Below, piece after piece: positions 12,474 through 24,580 of a stretch of DNA of 64,000 bases (its first letter is position 1; every line of letters begins with the position of its first letter). The stretch comes from Corylus avellana (taxonomy: Eukaryota; Streptophyta; Magnoliopsida; Fagales; Betulaceae), in assembly GCF_901000735.1 (NCBI RefSeq), contig NC_081547.1:11577156-11641155 (forward strand), given 5' to 3'. Position numbers and translations under genes: made by a program. The notes under the pieces are model-generated. The model did not search any database. It was not told the DNA's origin and worked only from the letters and a program-made list of their open reading frames with translations.

Positions 12474-13193
12474 TGTTGGGCCTTGAATCAGCTAATAAAG
12501 CCCAAAGGGTCTCAAACCCGACCTAAACAAGACTTCATACCTGATAGGGCCTTGGACAAACTTTCCCCCAGGAGGTTTCGTAAACCGAGGAGACCTCGGA
12601 CAAGAGTTCGAGACTACTCCTCAGTATTAGTCGGATGTCGGACCCGAGACTCAACTCCTCAAAGGTGAAGAAGTCAAGAGCCAAGGGTAGATCAGTTAGT
12701 ATACAACTAAGAATATGCCAGCATTCAAACTAACACAAGTTATCACTATCTCACCTTTGAAAAAGATCTCTACAGCGTAGATGACTGTCCATATACAAAC
12801 TGCCCCTACATAAACGGGATAAGCAGCTATTCAAATTCAAAAGGTTATCTCATTCAAACGGATACCTTATCACTCGTCCCAGGATTCCCACCCTTATCAA
12901 ATAACTGCGAAACAGATATTTAGGGATAGGAATTCCGAGACGTGCGGGAAGCAAATTCTACTCCATGCCTATAAATACAAGTCTCAATTTCAATCAAAGG
13001 TAAGCGCAATCCTAGTTCTGAAAACTTTGGTTCCTTAGACTTTCTTTTCTCGCATTCTAGCTTAGGCATCGGAGCTCCTCCACTGGGACACTATCGGGGG
13101 CTCTAATCCTATTTGTTCTTTGTGTGTGTAGCCTGAAGCATCCACGAAGTTGTCGGCACCCCCTCCTGGCGTGCCACGTCACCATCTTGGAAA
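12474..13193 (+). repeat. 3' LTR of the Tat element
   Basis: Starts TGTTGGGCC and repeats the 5' LTR. It contains a promoter-like TATAAATA at 12970-12977. It keeps about 110-120 bases past the point where the 5' copy enters the N gap. The right end is set by the possible ACTAT duplication and is not certain. Confidence 0.82.
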
Positions 13194-13198
13194 ACTAT

Positions 13199-14759
13199 GT
13201 ATCAACAACTATAACCAACCGAAATGTCTTCAAATTAACAAAATCTATTCACCTAATCGGTTGTATGGGGAACCTAGTGAGAAAAATCATCCCACAAGAA
13301 ATTTTCCTTCGACACCCTTTGTCGATAAAGGGAAATTAGTATAAAATTGGTACTAAAGCTTCATACTTTCGGCATAAACCTAAAATTAAGCTTCAAGACC
13401 AAAAATCAACCCAAACCCCCATGGCTTGCCTCAGCAACTCTCTCTTCCTTCTCCTCTCTCTCCTTCCACACCACCTAATGCACTCCACTCAAGCAGCCGA
13501 GAGGAAGGTTGAACCATGGGTATTGGCACATCTTTTGAGATAAAAGCTTTGCTTCCAATTCTGGATGTTTACAAAACAGTTGGCTTACAAAATCCTTAGC
13601 ATGGGGAGTAAGTCTGTGTAGATGGAGCTCTCGATTTAGCAATGAATGCTGAGAAACAATCATGGCAGAGGGCGTCGTCTTGTTGAGAAAGTGATGGAAA
13701 AGAAGGGAAGCAAAGGAGAGGTAGGGAGCGACTGAGGGAGAGAAAGAGAAAAATTAAACAATAAAAAGTAATCCTTGAGAAAGAATAAACTAATCATAGT
13801 GTGCTACAATGAATAGGAAAATGATGTTATTCACTGTAACAAAATGTCCACTTTAACAACTCTGAAGCTAATATGATGAAGACCAAAAAAGGCTCAAAAT
13901 AGTTAAATGCAGCTATTATGAGCCCTTTATCTAATATACTGGAGATGCTCTGAACCGACACTATAGAGATGGCATTACTAGGCCATGTTTGTTTTGCTTC
14001 CAAGGTTGCGGCTGTTCTAGGATGGCTGGCTGGTATGCTCTTGTGTTGCAGCAGTGTAACGATTGTTATTTGGTAGTCTGTCGTGAATTGCTTACCAAAC
14101 TGTGCTTTGTTTGATACCTTTTTGACCCTTTTTAAGGTCCAATTGTCCAAATCCCTTGGCACCACCACCATTGTCCCGGGGTGGTTGTTTGGTTGAGTTC
14201 CTCGTCACCCAATTTGGCATGTCTCTTGTTCTGCAAATATTGTCTGCACAAGTCCAAAGAATGTGCCCTTCCTTCCATTTTAGAATGACCATGCTGATGT
14301 TGTTGCTTCCACAATTCTGCCATGTTAGTATTTCATGTTTCAGCCATTTTTAATTTAACGGAGTCGGACGGACCGGACTCGGGTGCGGAGAAAGCAAGGC
14401 TGTAGATACCCGGCATGATCTCTGTTTCTAGATCCTATAATCTTTGAACATATTGTGCAAAACGGCAAATGTCATTTAAAGCTGTTCATTTGAAGATATA
14501 CAATGTAAATGAGCATCACTAAAGCTGCTGTAGATTAAGATTAAAGAAGGTAGATTAACAATAACAAGTGAAGAAAGAGATTGATATTGGTGTCACAATC
14601 TACTGTAATTGAGCATCTAGTCAGTCTCTTCCACCAATTTGATAAATAAGAGAGAAGAAACATACACACACAGGGAGACTAGCAAATTCTATTATTCTAC
14701 TGCCAATTTTAATCAATGGGTCTTCTTCACCCATCACATACACCACCAAATCTAAAAGC
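13199..14759. other. intergenic region between the Tat element and the trihelix gene
   Basis: Mostly non-coding. Only one short ORF with a signal-peptide look is seen (13421-13543, listed separately). The part just below 14760 should hold the 3' UTR of the trihelix gene on the minus strand. No RNA gene or clear transposon end was recognised. Confidence 0.5.
13421..13543 (+). CDS. small ORF with a signal-peptide-like N-terminus
   Basis: A 40-residue ORF begins MACLSNSLFLLLSLL, which has the polar start, Leu-rich core and later AEA-like region of a secretion signal. It stops after 40 codons and has no match that I recognise. It could be the first exon of a decayed secreted-protein gene. The chance of a random ORF is high, because the sequence around it is rich in CTC and TTC. 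Confidence 0.2.
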   Translation: MACLSNSLFLLLSLLPHHLMHSTQAAERKVEPWVLAHLLR

Positions 14760-15931
14760 CTAGTTGCTGCTATCACTATTATTGTTATTGGTATTGTTAT
14801 TGATATGGTGATTGCTAGCATTCCCACCACCACCACCGCCACCGGTGCCGCCCCTCCTCCCGGCCGGCTTCTTCAACTGTGAAATCTCCAACTGGGTTTT
14901 CATGAAGAACTGCATCCTCTGCAACTCCAGCTCCTTTGCAAACTTCATTCTCTGCTTCTCCATCTCCACCACCTGCTGCAGCTTTGCGTTCTCTGCCTGC
15001 TCGTATGCCTCCCCGAACTTAAGTATCGCCTGCGTCAACTCTCTCACCGCATTTCCCCACCCACCTTTCCCACCCACCTCCTCCTCCTACTCTCCTCCCT
15101 CCCCGCCATCACCATCATCCTCCGCGGCTTCTTCCTCTCGTTCGTCCCTGTCGCCGTTGCCGTTGCCGTTGCTGTTGCTGTCCCCGTCCCCGCCTGCCCA
15201 GAGCTATCCATAGAATCTGCCTCCGAATCCGACTCCAACTCCGTCCCACCCCGCTTCCCAAGCTGTTGGGTCCTCAACATCACCGCCTCTTCCTGCTTCT
15301 TCTGCGGCTGCTTGTTAAGGAATTGACTATTATTGCTGTTATTGCTAAGGAGATTCACGGAGGACGAACGAATGCGAACGGGTATTCCAAGAGGGACTTT
15401 AGGCTGCTGCAAAGGCGGAGAAGGGCTAGAGACAGCGATTTTGGCAGTCGGACCGATCAATTGGTCCAATCTGTCGAAGAAAGTCCACTTACTAGGCCCC
15501 CCACCGGACGCCACCTTCGCTTTCTCCAGCTTGTACTTCTTCTTCACCGTGTCGATCCGATTCTTGCACTGTATATCGGTCTTGGGGGTCTTCCCGTAGT
15601 CCTCTGTGCTGCTCACAATATCCGCCACCTCTTTCCAGTGCTTCTGCTTCAAATTCCCTCTGCTCAGCTGCAAATACCGCTCTCCCCACGCGTCTATCAG
15701 AACCGACGTCGCATCTTCGCTCCAGCAGTCCTCTCTTCCGCCTCCGCCTCCACTTCCTCCTCCGCCGCTTCTCGGTCGCTGAATTGGGAGAGCTATCAGC
15801 GCTAGAGCGTTCTGCGCCGTCGCCGGTGGCGCTGAGGCCACCGTCACCGTTATTCTTCCGTTCGGCCGTGGAGACACCGGAGATCCCGTCTCCGGCGACT
15901 GGTGCGACTGGATCTCGTCGTCTTCGTCCAT
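14760..15931 (-). CDS. SIP1/ASIL-type trihelix transcription factor, with an apparent frameshift
   Basis: A nuclear DNA-binding factor of the SIP1 clade of trihelix proteins, which bind GT-type promoter elements; ASIL members repress seed genes in seedlings. The ATG is at 15931. Residues 67-160 form the single trihelix domain, with Trp at residue 70, a WGERY helix, KHWKEVA and a [13 protein letters not shown] helix. Residues 55-65 are a Gly run. The C-terminal coiled coil typical of the clade is present ([19 protein letters not shown]) but in another frame: the first frame stops at 15044 and the second is open from 15086 to 14760. One small insertion or deletion in the GGAGG-rich stretch at about 15047-15086 would join them. 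This may be a sequencing error or a real break. Gly and Asn runs end the protein. Family genes are usually intronless, as here. Confidence 0.82.
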
Positions 15932-17399
15932 CTCTCGGTGCTAAACTATGCCGATCTGGCAATTAATCCTCTCTCCGATCTCCAAATCAAACACTAAACT
16001 CGTTCCCGCAGACGCGCTATCGTGCGCCGGTATGCGTACAATACATACCACCGACGTGAGGACGGAAGGAATAGTCTGAGAGAGAGAGAGAGAGAGGACT
16101 TATAGGGGGTGTAGTGGTTCGAATTACAGGCTGGTGCTAACGAGCGCCGGTATGCGCAGGGTATCGCCGATCTGAGAGATAGGATATCCAACGAGAAAAG
16201 AGAGGGTGGGTAGAGAGCGGTTAGGGTTTCGATTGATCGGCGAATATATTGACTGACTTTTGCTCCTTTTCAGATATTACTATTGGGGTTTGTTTTGTTT
16301 TGTATCTGTTGACGGGAAAAAAGATGGGGGCATTGACGGCGTCGGCCAAGGGATGGAGAAGAGCGCGGACACGTGGAAGAGAAGGAAGAGGGAGAGTTGA
16401 GGTGGCAGAATACGATTGGATGGAGTGCAGAAATTCCGTCACCGGCGTGATGAGTGGTGGTGCCGGCTTGATAGGTGGACCTTGTTTTTATTAGTTCCGT
16501 CAATTTGACGGAAAAAACCATCTTTCTTCTTGGCAATTACCCGAGGCGCGTGCCTACCGGTTTCCGGTGTCACACCTATTCTAGACTTCATTTTAACAAA
16601 AGACGATGATAATAATGATGCTTCCTAGTTCCTACACCTTACCCTCCACTTAAAAATAGCATCACATTTATATATATTTATATAAAGATTTAATTTAGAA
16701 TAAAAATTATTTTTTTGGATTCAAATAGAGAGAATTTTATTTTTTCAGTTTATTTATGAATAAAAAAACTGAAAAATAAAATAAAATTACAATTACAATT
16801 GTCAAAGGAGTGTGGGAATGGGACACGTGTAACGAATTCATTGGGTGAGTTTAAGAAACTAAGAAAGTGAGTTTTGATTGACATGTGGGATCTCATCTCA
16901 TGCCCATCGGCTGTCCGTTGAGCCTACGGAAGGCGGTGATCTGAGGATATCGAGGATGTAAAAGGTAACTGACAACTGATGGTGGATAAGAGCGGGGCTC
17001 ACCGCTCACGTGGGGGTTGTAAATGTCACGTCAAGAGCACACACTATTGGCTTACGGGCGACGTATTGTGCCGTTGCCGATAATCATTTCCATCGCCCAC
17101 AACTTCTAATTTGTTAAAGAGGAAGGGGAAGTGTGGCAAGGTACCAAATAAAATTATTAGATTTTATCAAGTATATCAATCCTTATTTTCAAATTAAGTA
17201 ACTGATATTTTATTTTATGACCATTTATCACTTTTGAAATACCAAATGGTAAAATCTTAATAATCATTTCATTTAAAAATAATTTATCAATTTGAATAAA
17301 TTTAAACTATATAAAACTCTAAAGATCTTGATCCAATCTACTTGAGTGTTTCTATTTGGAAGATAAGATTATACCAACATCAAGTAGGCCATAAATGTA
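15932..17399. other. 5' region of the trihelix gene and intergenic DNA
   Basis: The first few hundred bases are the likely leader and promoter of the minus-strand trihelix gene. They contain (AG)n at about 16079-16096. The word GCGCCGGTATGCG occurs twice (near 16023 and 16144), suggesting a small direct repeat. The rest is AT-rich and has no supported gene. Confidence 0.5.
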
Positions 17400-17885
17400 G
17401 TGCATTGATTATTACCTGAAGTTTGAAGGGTTTTTCAATTCGAACCTTAATGTTTAAAAATTGGCAATGTACCCCCCTAGTGTTTCAAAAAATTTTAATT
17501 AAGGCCCTCTGTTACTAATTTTCGTCTAATTGGACGGAATTCATCCCACGTGCGTCCCACGTGGTATTTTGATGCTCTCTATTCTAGTTTTGTCATCATT
17601 AAAATTAATGAAATTAGGTAATTACCCTTAATTTCATAGGTTTTAATGAGGGTAATTACGTAATTTCATAGGTTTTAATGATGGCAAAATTGGAATAGAG
17701 GGCATCAAAATCCCACGTAAGATGCACGTAGGATGATTTCCGTGCAATTAGATTGAAATTAGCAACGGGAGGTCTAAATTAAAATTTTTTAAAATATTAG
17801 GGGATACATTGCCAACTTTTAAACATTGGGGTTCGAATTAAAAAACTTCTGAAACTTCAGGAGTAAAGTGAATTTTTCCCTAATT
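17400..17885. mobile_element. fold-back MITE, probably Mutator-derived
   Basis: The two halves are imperfect inverted repeats of roughly 230 bp. The left half (CCTGAAGTTTGAAGGG..., then TTGGCAATGTACCCCC) pairs with the right half ending AAACTTCAGGAGTAAAGTG and AATTTTTCCCT. No coding sequence lies inside. The GGGAAAA-type right end and long inverted arms are like those of non-autonomous MULEs. I could not fix a 9-bp target duplication. Confidence 0.65.
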
Positions 17886-19455
17886 TTTATAATCTAGGTG
17901 ATGCAAGTTATAGTAGGTGCATTATTTCCTAATTAGGGACATTTGGTACCAAGAATAAACCTATAAAATGAAAAAATTATTTCTATGGAGTAGCTATTCT
18001 ATGATTTGGTTTGGGCTACAATTCTTTTTTTTTTTTTTGAACGGGTTAGGGCTACAATTCTTGTGAATAACTATTCTCGGTAAAGTTTTCAAATGATAGT
18101 TCAATCGGTTAAAAACCACGTTTTATGAAAGAAATAAGTATCTAACATTACTCTAAAACTACTAGATTGTGCATTTTAAATCTATAACGATAATGATAAT
18201 TTCACTACTATGTACCGAGATTGTGCATTTTGAAATTAACAATCACCGCCAAGTCGATGGCAGTGACCCGTTGGTAGGCGGTAATGGGCCATCGGCCAAG
18301 ATTCAATTTTTTTGGGCCAATCAGATTGGCCCAATCAGCCCAATCATTTTTTTTGCCAAGCCATTTGGGTTCTTGAGACTAATCGATACAATAAAAATAA
18401 AATAATAAAATAGAAAACATTAGAGAAAAGGCTTACAAAATATTAAAAAAAAAAAAAAAAAAAAAAACTCTGATGTGGCACAACATGATTATGCATTGAA
18501 CATGTAAAGTGAAAAATTAGAGACGGTGATACTTCAAAGATTTCAATTTCTTTTGTGATGAAATGAAACAAAATATAAAGAAAAAAAGATGCTTAGCTTT
18601 GCGGAAAACAATAGAAGGTCCGTCTAATGCGTTCATATTTCTTGTTAGCCCTCGTCACGTAGATTTGTATGTGTTGAGCCCTACATATGCAAAATGAGGC
18701 ATGTTCCACCTACTACCATGTATTAGAATGTAATAACACTAAAAACAATTGAATTACAGGTCTTTCAATCACTAGGGGGATCAGGTTGAATCACTTATTT
18801 TTTGCTCATGACATCCTGCTTTTCTGCAAGGCAAGCATTTTTGAGTAGTTGTGTGTCCAGGACATTCTTGAGAATTATAAGAAAATTCCGGAACAAATAC
18901 TGAACACTGAGGAAACTTCAAAAAAACGATTGAAACATTAATACTAATATCAATCCATTTAGTCACTTACAACCAATGACAGTTCTAAATTTTAAAAAAT
19001 AGTTAAAAAAAAAGTAAACAACACACTAATGACTACACAAGTAGTCTCAAAACAATAATTAGCAAATAAAGAAACAACACAACCAACTAAATTAAAAGTC
19101 ACAAACTAACAACTATGACCCACCACCAAATCACCCAACCGTTCAATTTGATCTCTTTAATAACCAAATGAATCAAACATAAACATAATGATTAATCAAA
19201 AAAGACCACAAATAAATAAATATCAAATAAGAAAACAATACGATGAGAGAAATTACCAAAAATACGAACTTTGTTTTGTTTTTTTAAATTAATAAAATCA
19301 AAACAATCAAATATTTGAATAAATTATGAATTATCTAAACTAATTGGAGCAGAAGTAGATACAAAAACCTCTTGTAAGCCAAAGAATTACGTTTGTGAAG
19401 CATCAGCCGAGAAGCCAATATATTATTGGGAAAAAAAACAGACTTGTACAATTAC
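17886..19455. other. intergenic AT-rich region
   Basis: No supported gene. Poly-A tracts lie near 18448-18468. A short Cys-containing ORF on the minus strand (18781-18966) was considered and rejected. Confidence 0.5.
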
Positions 19456-19528
19456 TGGAGATGCGGGGTATCGAACCCCGTACCTCTCGCATGCAAAGCG
19501 AGCGCTCTACCATGTGAGCTACATCCCC
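19456..19528 (-). tRNA. tRNA-Ala (anticodon TGC)
   Basis: On the minus strand the 73-nt sequence folds as a full cloverleaf. The acceptor stem GGGGATG pairs with CATCTCC (one G-U pair), with discriminator A. The D stem is GCTC/GAGC. The anticodon stem CTCGC/GCGAG encloses the loop TTTGCAT, giving anticodon TGC. The T arm has GGTTCGATACC. No CCA is encoded and there is no intron, as expected for a plant nuclear tRNA gene. Internal A and B boxes are present (TAGCTCACATGG and GGTTCGATACC). It delivers alanine at GCA codons in the cytosol. Confidence 0.96.
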
Positions 19529-20208
19529 AACTTTGATCATGATTGATGCATATTGTATTTGTATGCTTAATACCTTTATTTGGACTCCGGTAGGTTTTTA
19601 GCAAATCGCGGCATCAATAGTGTTTTATTTTGATAATGGTGGATTATAACAGAAAAAAAAAAAAAAAAAAAAAAAAATTAAAGCTGAGTTTTGCATGAAT
19701 TGACTGAATTTATGAAATTCTTATTATTATTATTATTATTATTATTTTTTGGGAGGAGAGAGGTGGGCTTGTCATACAAAAGTTATAGAGTAATGCTAGA
19801 TACTTATTTCCTATACTATTTTTATATTATTGAGTTGATGCGGTAGTATCTATCAGCTCTTAGATAAACTTTTATTGAAAAGACAAAAATTCAAGGGCTG
19901 ATGAGCAGTGAGTACTATCATATTAGTCAAATAATATAAGAGTGTGATGAAAAATGAGTATTTAAAAAAATTACTCAAAGTTATATATAGATTTATGTGA
20001 CCACAAAGAAGTGACTTATTTGCATCTGGAGCAGGCCCAAAGCGATATTAACAAGCCCTAGAGTTTGGCTGAGTTGTGTTTGAGTTGAGGTTTACAAGAA
20101 GAAGAGACAAAATACATGGTAGAATCCGCCCAACTCATGGCTCATTGGATTTACTTCCTGGTTATCACTCAACTTCATCACTTCCAGCTATTTTCTGCCT
20201 TCAACCTC

Positions 20209-20280
<72 letters not shown>

Positions 20281-20360
20281 GAACATTTATTCTCTGCATT
20301 ATCATACCAACAAACAAGTTCTTTGATTAACCCACGTATTATTTTCTCTTCCTTTTACTT
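19529..20360. other. upstream region of the acyl carrier protein gene
   Basis: Non-coding. Contains poly-A at about 19650-19677 and (TTA)n at about 19722-19746. The proximal part should hold the promoter and 5' UTR of the downstream gene. Confidence 0.6.
20210..20280 (+). repeat. (CT)n-(AT)n compound microsatellite
   Basis: About 45 bases of CT repeats run straight into about 25 bases of AT repeats, 80 bases before the acyl carrier protein start codon. CT/GA runs in plant leaders can bind GAGA-type (BPC) factors, but any role here is inference. Confidence 0.9.
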
Positions 20361-21386
20361 ATGGCTACTTTTCTTACTTCATCTTCTCCTATGGCCGCCC
20401 TTCCTTGCATTTCCAAGGTTAGAAGCACCAATTGCCACTTCAATACCCTACGCACCATTAATGTAAGTCGTGCCACACCTTCTTCTCTTTCTTTATTTGT
20501 TCAATGGGTGGAGATAGAGAGGGAAAGAAGATTAACGAGTGCATTGGCTTATTTCATTCTCAGGGTGGTCCTATGATTGGAGGGCTAATAGTTTTGCCCA
20601 AAATCCAAATCACAAAGGGAGCTAAACCATCATCTCCTCTCCCTAGTTGCTTCAAGACTACAATCTCATGCTCCATCGTAATCATTTACTTTCACTCTTT
20701 ACTATTACATTGTTTGAAAAACATAAAAAAATTTGCGTTTACGAAGCACAGAAGTATATCAAACACTTAACTCCATTTTTTAAAATCACACCTTTTGAAA
20801 TCAATGCTAATAAATTTACAATGTGCAGGCTCAACCGGAAACACTTCAAGGTGTCCAAGGCATCATATCAAAGCAGCTGTCTATTGATGAAAGCACTGTG
20901 ACCCCACAAACCAAGTTTGCCGATTTGGGTGCTGATTCACTTGACATAGTATGGCCTGAGATTGCTTTATATTTCATAGATAAAAAGGCAATTTTAATTT
21001 GAATTGCAAAAGTAATAATTTGAAATTGCGTTTTTAAAAAGTTGTGATTTGAAAATGTAGACAATTTGTGTAATCAAATCAAGGCAAGTAAGTACTTTGA
21101 AAATGCACGATTTTAAAGGCTAAACTGCGATTTTAAATCATACATTTTAAAATTGCTATTTTAACATCGTACTTTTTAAAATTGCACAACCAAATGGACC
21201 CACTAATATAATTATTTTGCATGCAAGATTATCTAATGAGTTGGTAATTATAATCAGGTGGAAATTATGATGGCTTTGGAAGAGAAATTTGAAGTGTCAA
21301 TTGGAGAAGGGGGTGCTGAGAATATCTCAACAGTTCAAGATGCAGCTGACCTGGTTGAGAAAGTGAAGGCAACCTCATCAGCTTAG
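20361..21386 (+). CDS. ACP: plastid acyl carrier protein
   Basis: Carries growing acyl chains on a phosphopantetheine arm during plastid fatty acid synthesis. The model has four exons, 20361-20462, 20564-20677, 20829-20948 and 21258-21386. All introns are GT...AG in phase 0, giving 154 residues. Residues 1-72 (exons 1-2) are rich in Ser, Thr and basic residues and form the transit peptide; the mature protein begins near residue 73 with AQPETL. The attachment site is GADSLDI, with Ser109 at the end of exon 3. Exon 4 encodes [11 protein letters not shown] and the final helices, ending at TAG. Four exons and this length are normal for plant plastid ACP genes. A CT/AT microsatellite lies in the leader. 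A CACTA element begins 427 bases past the stop. A truncated copy of exon 4 and the 3' flank lies at 58405-59195. Confidence 0.93.
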
Positions 21387-22190
21387 TCTAAATTGCCTCT
21401 AAAGAAGCTATTTTGAATCAATATGACGAAGGAATTAAATTCCTTTGTTTTTGTTTTCCATTATCTTCCACCATAGCAACCTCAGATTTTCTTTAAGCTT
21501 CAAAGAGATTTGGGCACGAGTTTGAGCTTTCCTTTGTGACAAAAGATAACTTCATTTATAATAAGTTTTTCTTGTTGGCATTGATCCCTATGGAAAATTA
21601 TTATTTGGATGCTTGAAGAATGTCATACTTCATTAATGGTTTCTGTCGAGTTCAAGTTTCTTCATGTCAATTCCAGCAATAATGGAATAGCAATGGGACA
21701 AGAATAACCTTATCCCTTGGGGGCGGCTTGATAAGCAAACCCTATTGATAAAAAGTGATGAGGCACTTTAAATGCTCACTCAATTATATTATATCTTTGT
21801 CATAGGCTGTTAACACTACAAGAAAGTTACTCATCAGGGGCGACTTATTAGGGGCGACTTTTTACTCAACTATTAGGGGCGAATATTGAAAGTCGCCCCT
21901 AATAGTTAAGTACTAGCGTCCACATTGGAGTGGACGCTAATAATGGGTCGAAAGGTTGACCATTAGCGTCTACTTTACAGTGGACGCAAATAAGTCGACC
22001 CTAATATACACGCAGGAATTATTCAAGGGGCGGGAAAAATTTAAGCGGACAAAAAAAACTTTTAGCGTCGACGATTAGTATACCAATAGCGTCCACTTAA
22101 AAGATGGAAAAAAAAAAAGAAAAAAAAAATCAAATAAAAGATCAATAGGGTCGACTTCTAAAGAGTACGTAGAAAAATTAAAAAAAAAAA

Positions 22191-22880
22191 GAAAATTACA
22201 GTTTACCCTCCCAAAGTTGTCAGCGATTTGCAATTCCGCCTCTAAAGTTTCAATTTTTGCAATCCACCCCCCTAAAGTTTTAATTTTTTGCAATTCAGGC
22301 ATTTTGTCAGTCAAAGCCGCTGTGACTGACGGAATAGTGATCACGTGCGACGCACGTGATCACTTTATGCGGTTTTGTGCCCAAAATACCCCCATCAAGT
22401 GGTTACACCCTGACCCACGCCCAAACCCAGCTGACCCACGCCCCGATCCTGCTGACCCAACCCCCAACCCAACCCAACCCAACCCAACCCAGACTTAAAC
22501 TTAGTTAAAACAGCAAATAAACAAAACTGAAAAGGTCTGGAAAAACCCGGCACGCACGAGGGAAGGGAGGACGTTGCTGAGTCATGAGCGAAAGGGACCC
22601 GAGAGAGGTAGAACTCACCTCCGACAGCCACGCGACAAGCTACCCGACACCCACTCGAGATCAACCCAAAGTTTGGAGCTTCGCGCATTTGTGTACGACG
22701 AGGTAAGTTTTTGCCCTTATTTGATTCGTAAATTTACACTAAAATGTGTAGTATCGTTCTAGGGTTTTTCGTAAATTGGGGTTTTCTTGAGGGGGTTTTT
22801 AATTTGGTTATCCCTAACTCTGTGATGTTGATTTATTGTTAACAAATTTTTGTTTTCTATTGTATATTGATTTATTGCAA
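22191..22880 (+). repeat. left terminal inverted repeat of the MULE
   Basis: This matches the reverse complement of about 32430-33112. Shared landmarks are the palindrome GTGATCACGTGCG...CGCACGTGATCAC region, a CCCAACCC-rich stretch and the TAGGGATAACC-type inner edge. The inner edge probably holds the transposase promoter. Confidence 0.88.
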
Positions 22881-24549
22881 CATTGGGTGAACATGGTTGT
22901 TTGTATTGGAACAAAAGTGGTCCCCAAAGTGTATAATGTTGTCGTGTGAACAAAAGTGGTCCCCAAAGTGCATAATCTTGTCCTGTGAACAAAAGTGGTC
23001 CCCAAAGTGTATAATCTTGTTGGATTTAGAATTTTAACTGACTTACCATGAAAGTAGGGTTTTTGGTAAATTGGGGTTTTTGTGAGATGATAAATGTTTA
23101 GGGTTTTAAAATAATTCCGTAATTTTGTTCATCTATTTCCCAATAAACCATTAGAGTTTGGCATGGGGTTTGGTGGTTATGGATGAAGGTTGTCTCTTTC
23201 CTTTTTCTTTTTATTAATCAAGTGAGATATTTGGAGTTGAAAGTAGAAGGAAATAATAACATGTTTGACAAAAAAATTAAAAAATGGTTTGGTTTGATTA
23301 CAATGACCCTATGCAACTAATCCCTCATCAATTTCTCTTTCTTCGCACTTCACTTTTAGGGCTTTTTATTTCATGGTTTCTTGTGTGTATTAATATCACA
23401 TGTACTTCTATATCCTTTTCACATCTGCATTTTTAATGGTTCTTATGAGAACAGCAAGCTCAATAATAGTCCACATAGAATGGATAAATTATAAAAGTAG
23501 TTATAGATGTTAAATTTCACATAAATTATTTTCTTGTATGTGTGTATGTAGTTGCAGTGACCCACGCAGGAGCATGTGAATGCATCCGCCCATGTTCTTT
23601 AAGAGACTATTTATTGGCTTGATTGATTAACATGCCGACATGAAACCTTCCAGTCAACTGTCTAAACTTTTTGGGTGGAATTTATTTTATTACTTTCTCT
23701 ACAAGTGGTATTAACATACGTCTGGCTTAAAAAATTATAGAGGCCTTCTTAGTTCTTAACTTCTTTTCTTATGTTCGTAGAATGTGGTGCCTAGTAATAC
23801 GTCCCCCAATTTAACTTATGCTCTAGAATAAAGTAATTTATATTATACCTTTATCTTACTATGCCGACATGGCAGGGCCTAGTAGTCATTATATATGTAT
23901 ATGTATGTCTATAGAAATACTACTTGAAAATTATGTAGTTTGAGGTAATTAAGAGTTTTGAGACCCTCTATTAGAAGAACCATTTAAAAGGAAATAATAT
24001 CATGTTTGAAAAAAAAATTAAAAAATGGTTTGGTTTGTTCAGGTTTAGTTGGAGCTTAGTGTGTTGGTTGATCAACTTGGGGGACGATTAGCATTAACTT
24101 AGCATAAATCGGTTTCTAGTGACGGTTTTATTTCTGTAGCTTATAGTCTATTGAATAAGACATTTTGTTAATGTTGCCTACATGTATCATGCTGACCACT
24201 TGAATTCTCTATGTACTTCTTCTTCTTTTTTTTCTTTATTGTTTTTGGTTCCCGGCCAAATTTTAAAGACAAACTTCACTTAAGCTACAGGTTGATATCT
24301 CAATAATCTTTTCCTTCTAATTTGACCTTCTTCTTTTTTAAAAAAAAAATATTAAAATTGGGTAATGTTGTCATATATTTAATCCCACCCATGCATGTTT
24401 GCAAGTGAGATAATTGTTTGCAATGGAGATAGTTGGGTAATTTTGTTCATCTGTTCATCTGTTTCCCAGTAAAAGAATTCTCTCTCTTCCTATATTGTTT
24501 GATCCTGTTTAGAAAATTCAACTTTTTGGGAGGATATCATTTAATGCAC

Positions 24550-24580
<31 letters not shown>

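Larger units (their letters stand above)
1233..13193 (+). mobile_element. degenerate Tat-lineage Ty3/Gypsy LTR retrotransposon
   Basis: Two diverged direct LTRs start with TGTTGGGCC at 1233 and 12474. Between them, in order on the plus strand, lie gag, aspartic protease, reverse transcriptase, RNase H, a second archaeal-type RNase H and integrase. The doubled RNase H, a long 3' region with tandem repeats and an antisense ORF are known features of the plant Tat group (Ogre, Retand and Grande types). The bases AAAACTAT occur just before the 5' LTR (1225-1232) and again at 13191-13198, so a target duplication ACTAT is possible. However, the 3' LTR does not end in a clean CA there, so the right boundary is uncertain. 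Many stop codons and frameshifts show that it is inactive. A solo LTR of another family splits gag. The sequence after the 20-N gap (TGTGGGAAC) fits the region just after a primer-binding site. Confidence 0.88.

Noticed and set aside
15266..15805. 179-codon ORF opposite the trihelix gene
   Set aside because: It is a shadow of the high-GC coding sequence on the minus strand.
16324..16494. Plus-strand ORF starting MGALTASAKGW
   Set aside because: It lies in the GC-rich promoter side of the trihelix gene, has no domain and no splice context.
18781..18966. Minus-strand 61-codon ORF with five cysteines
   Set aside because: The cysteine spacing fits no secreted-peptide family I know, there is no signal peptide, and the length is within chance for AT-rich DNA.
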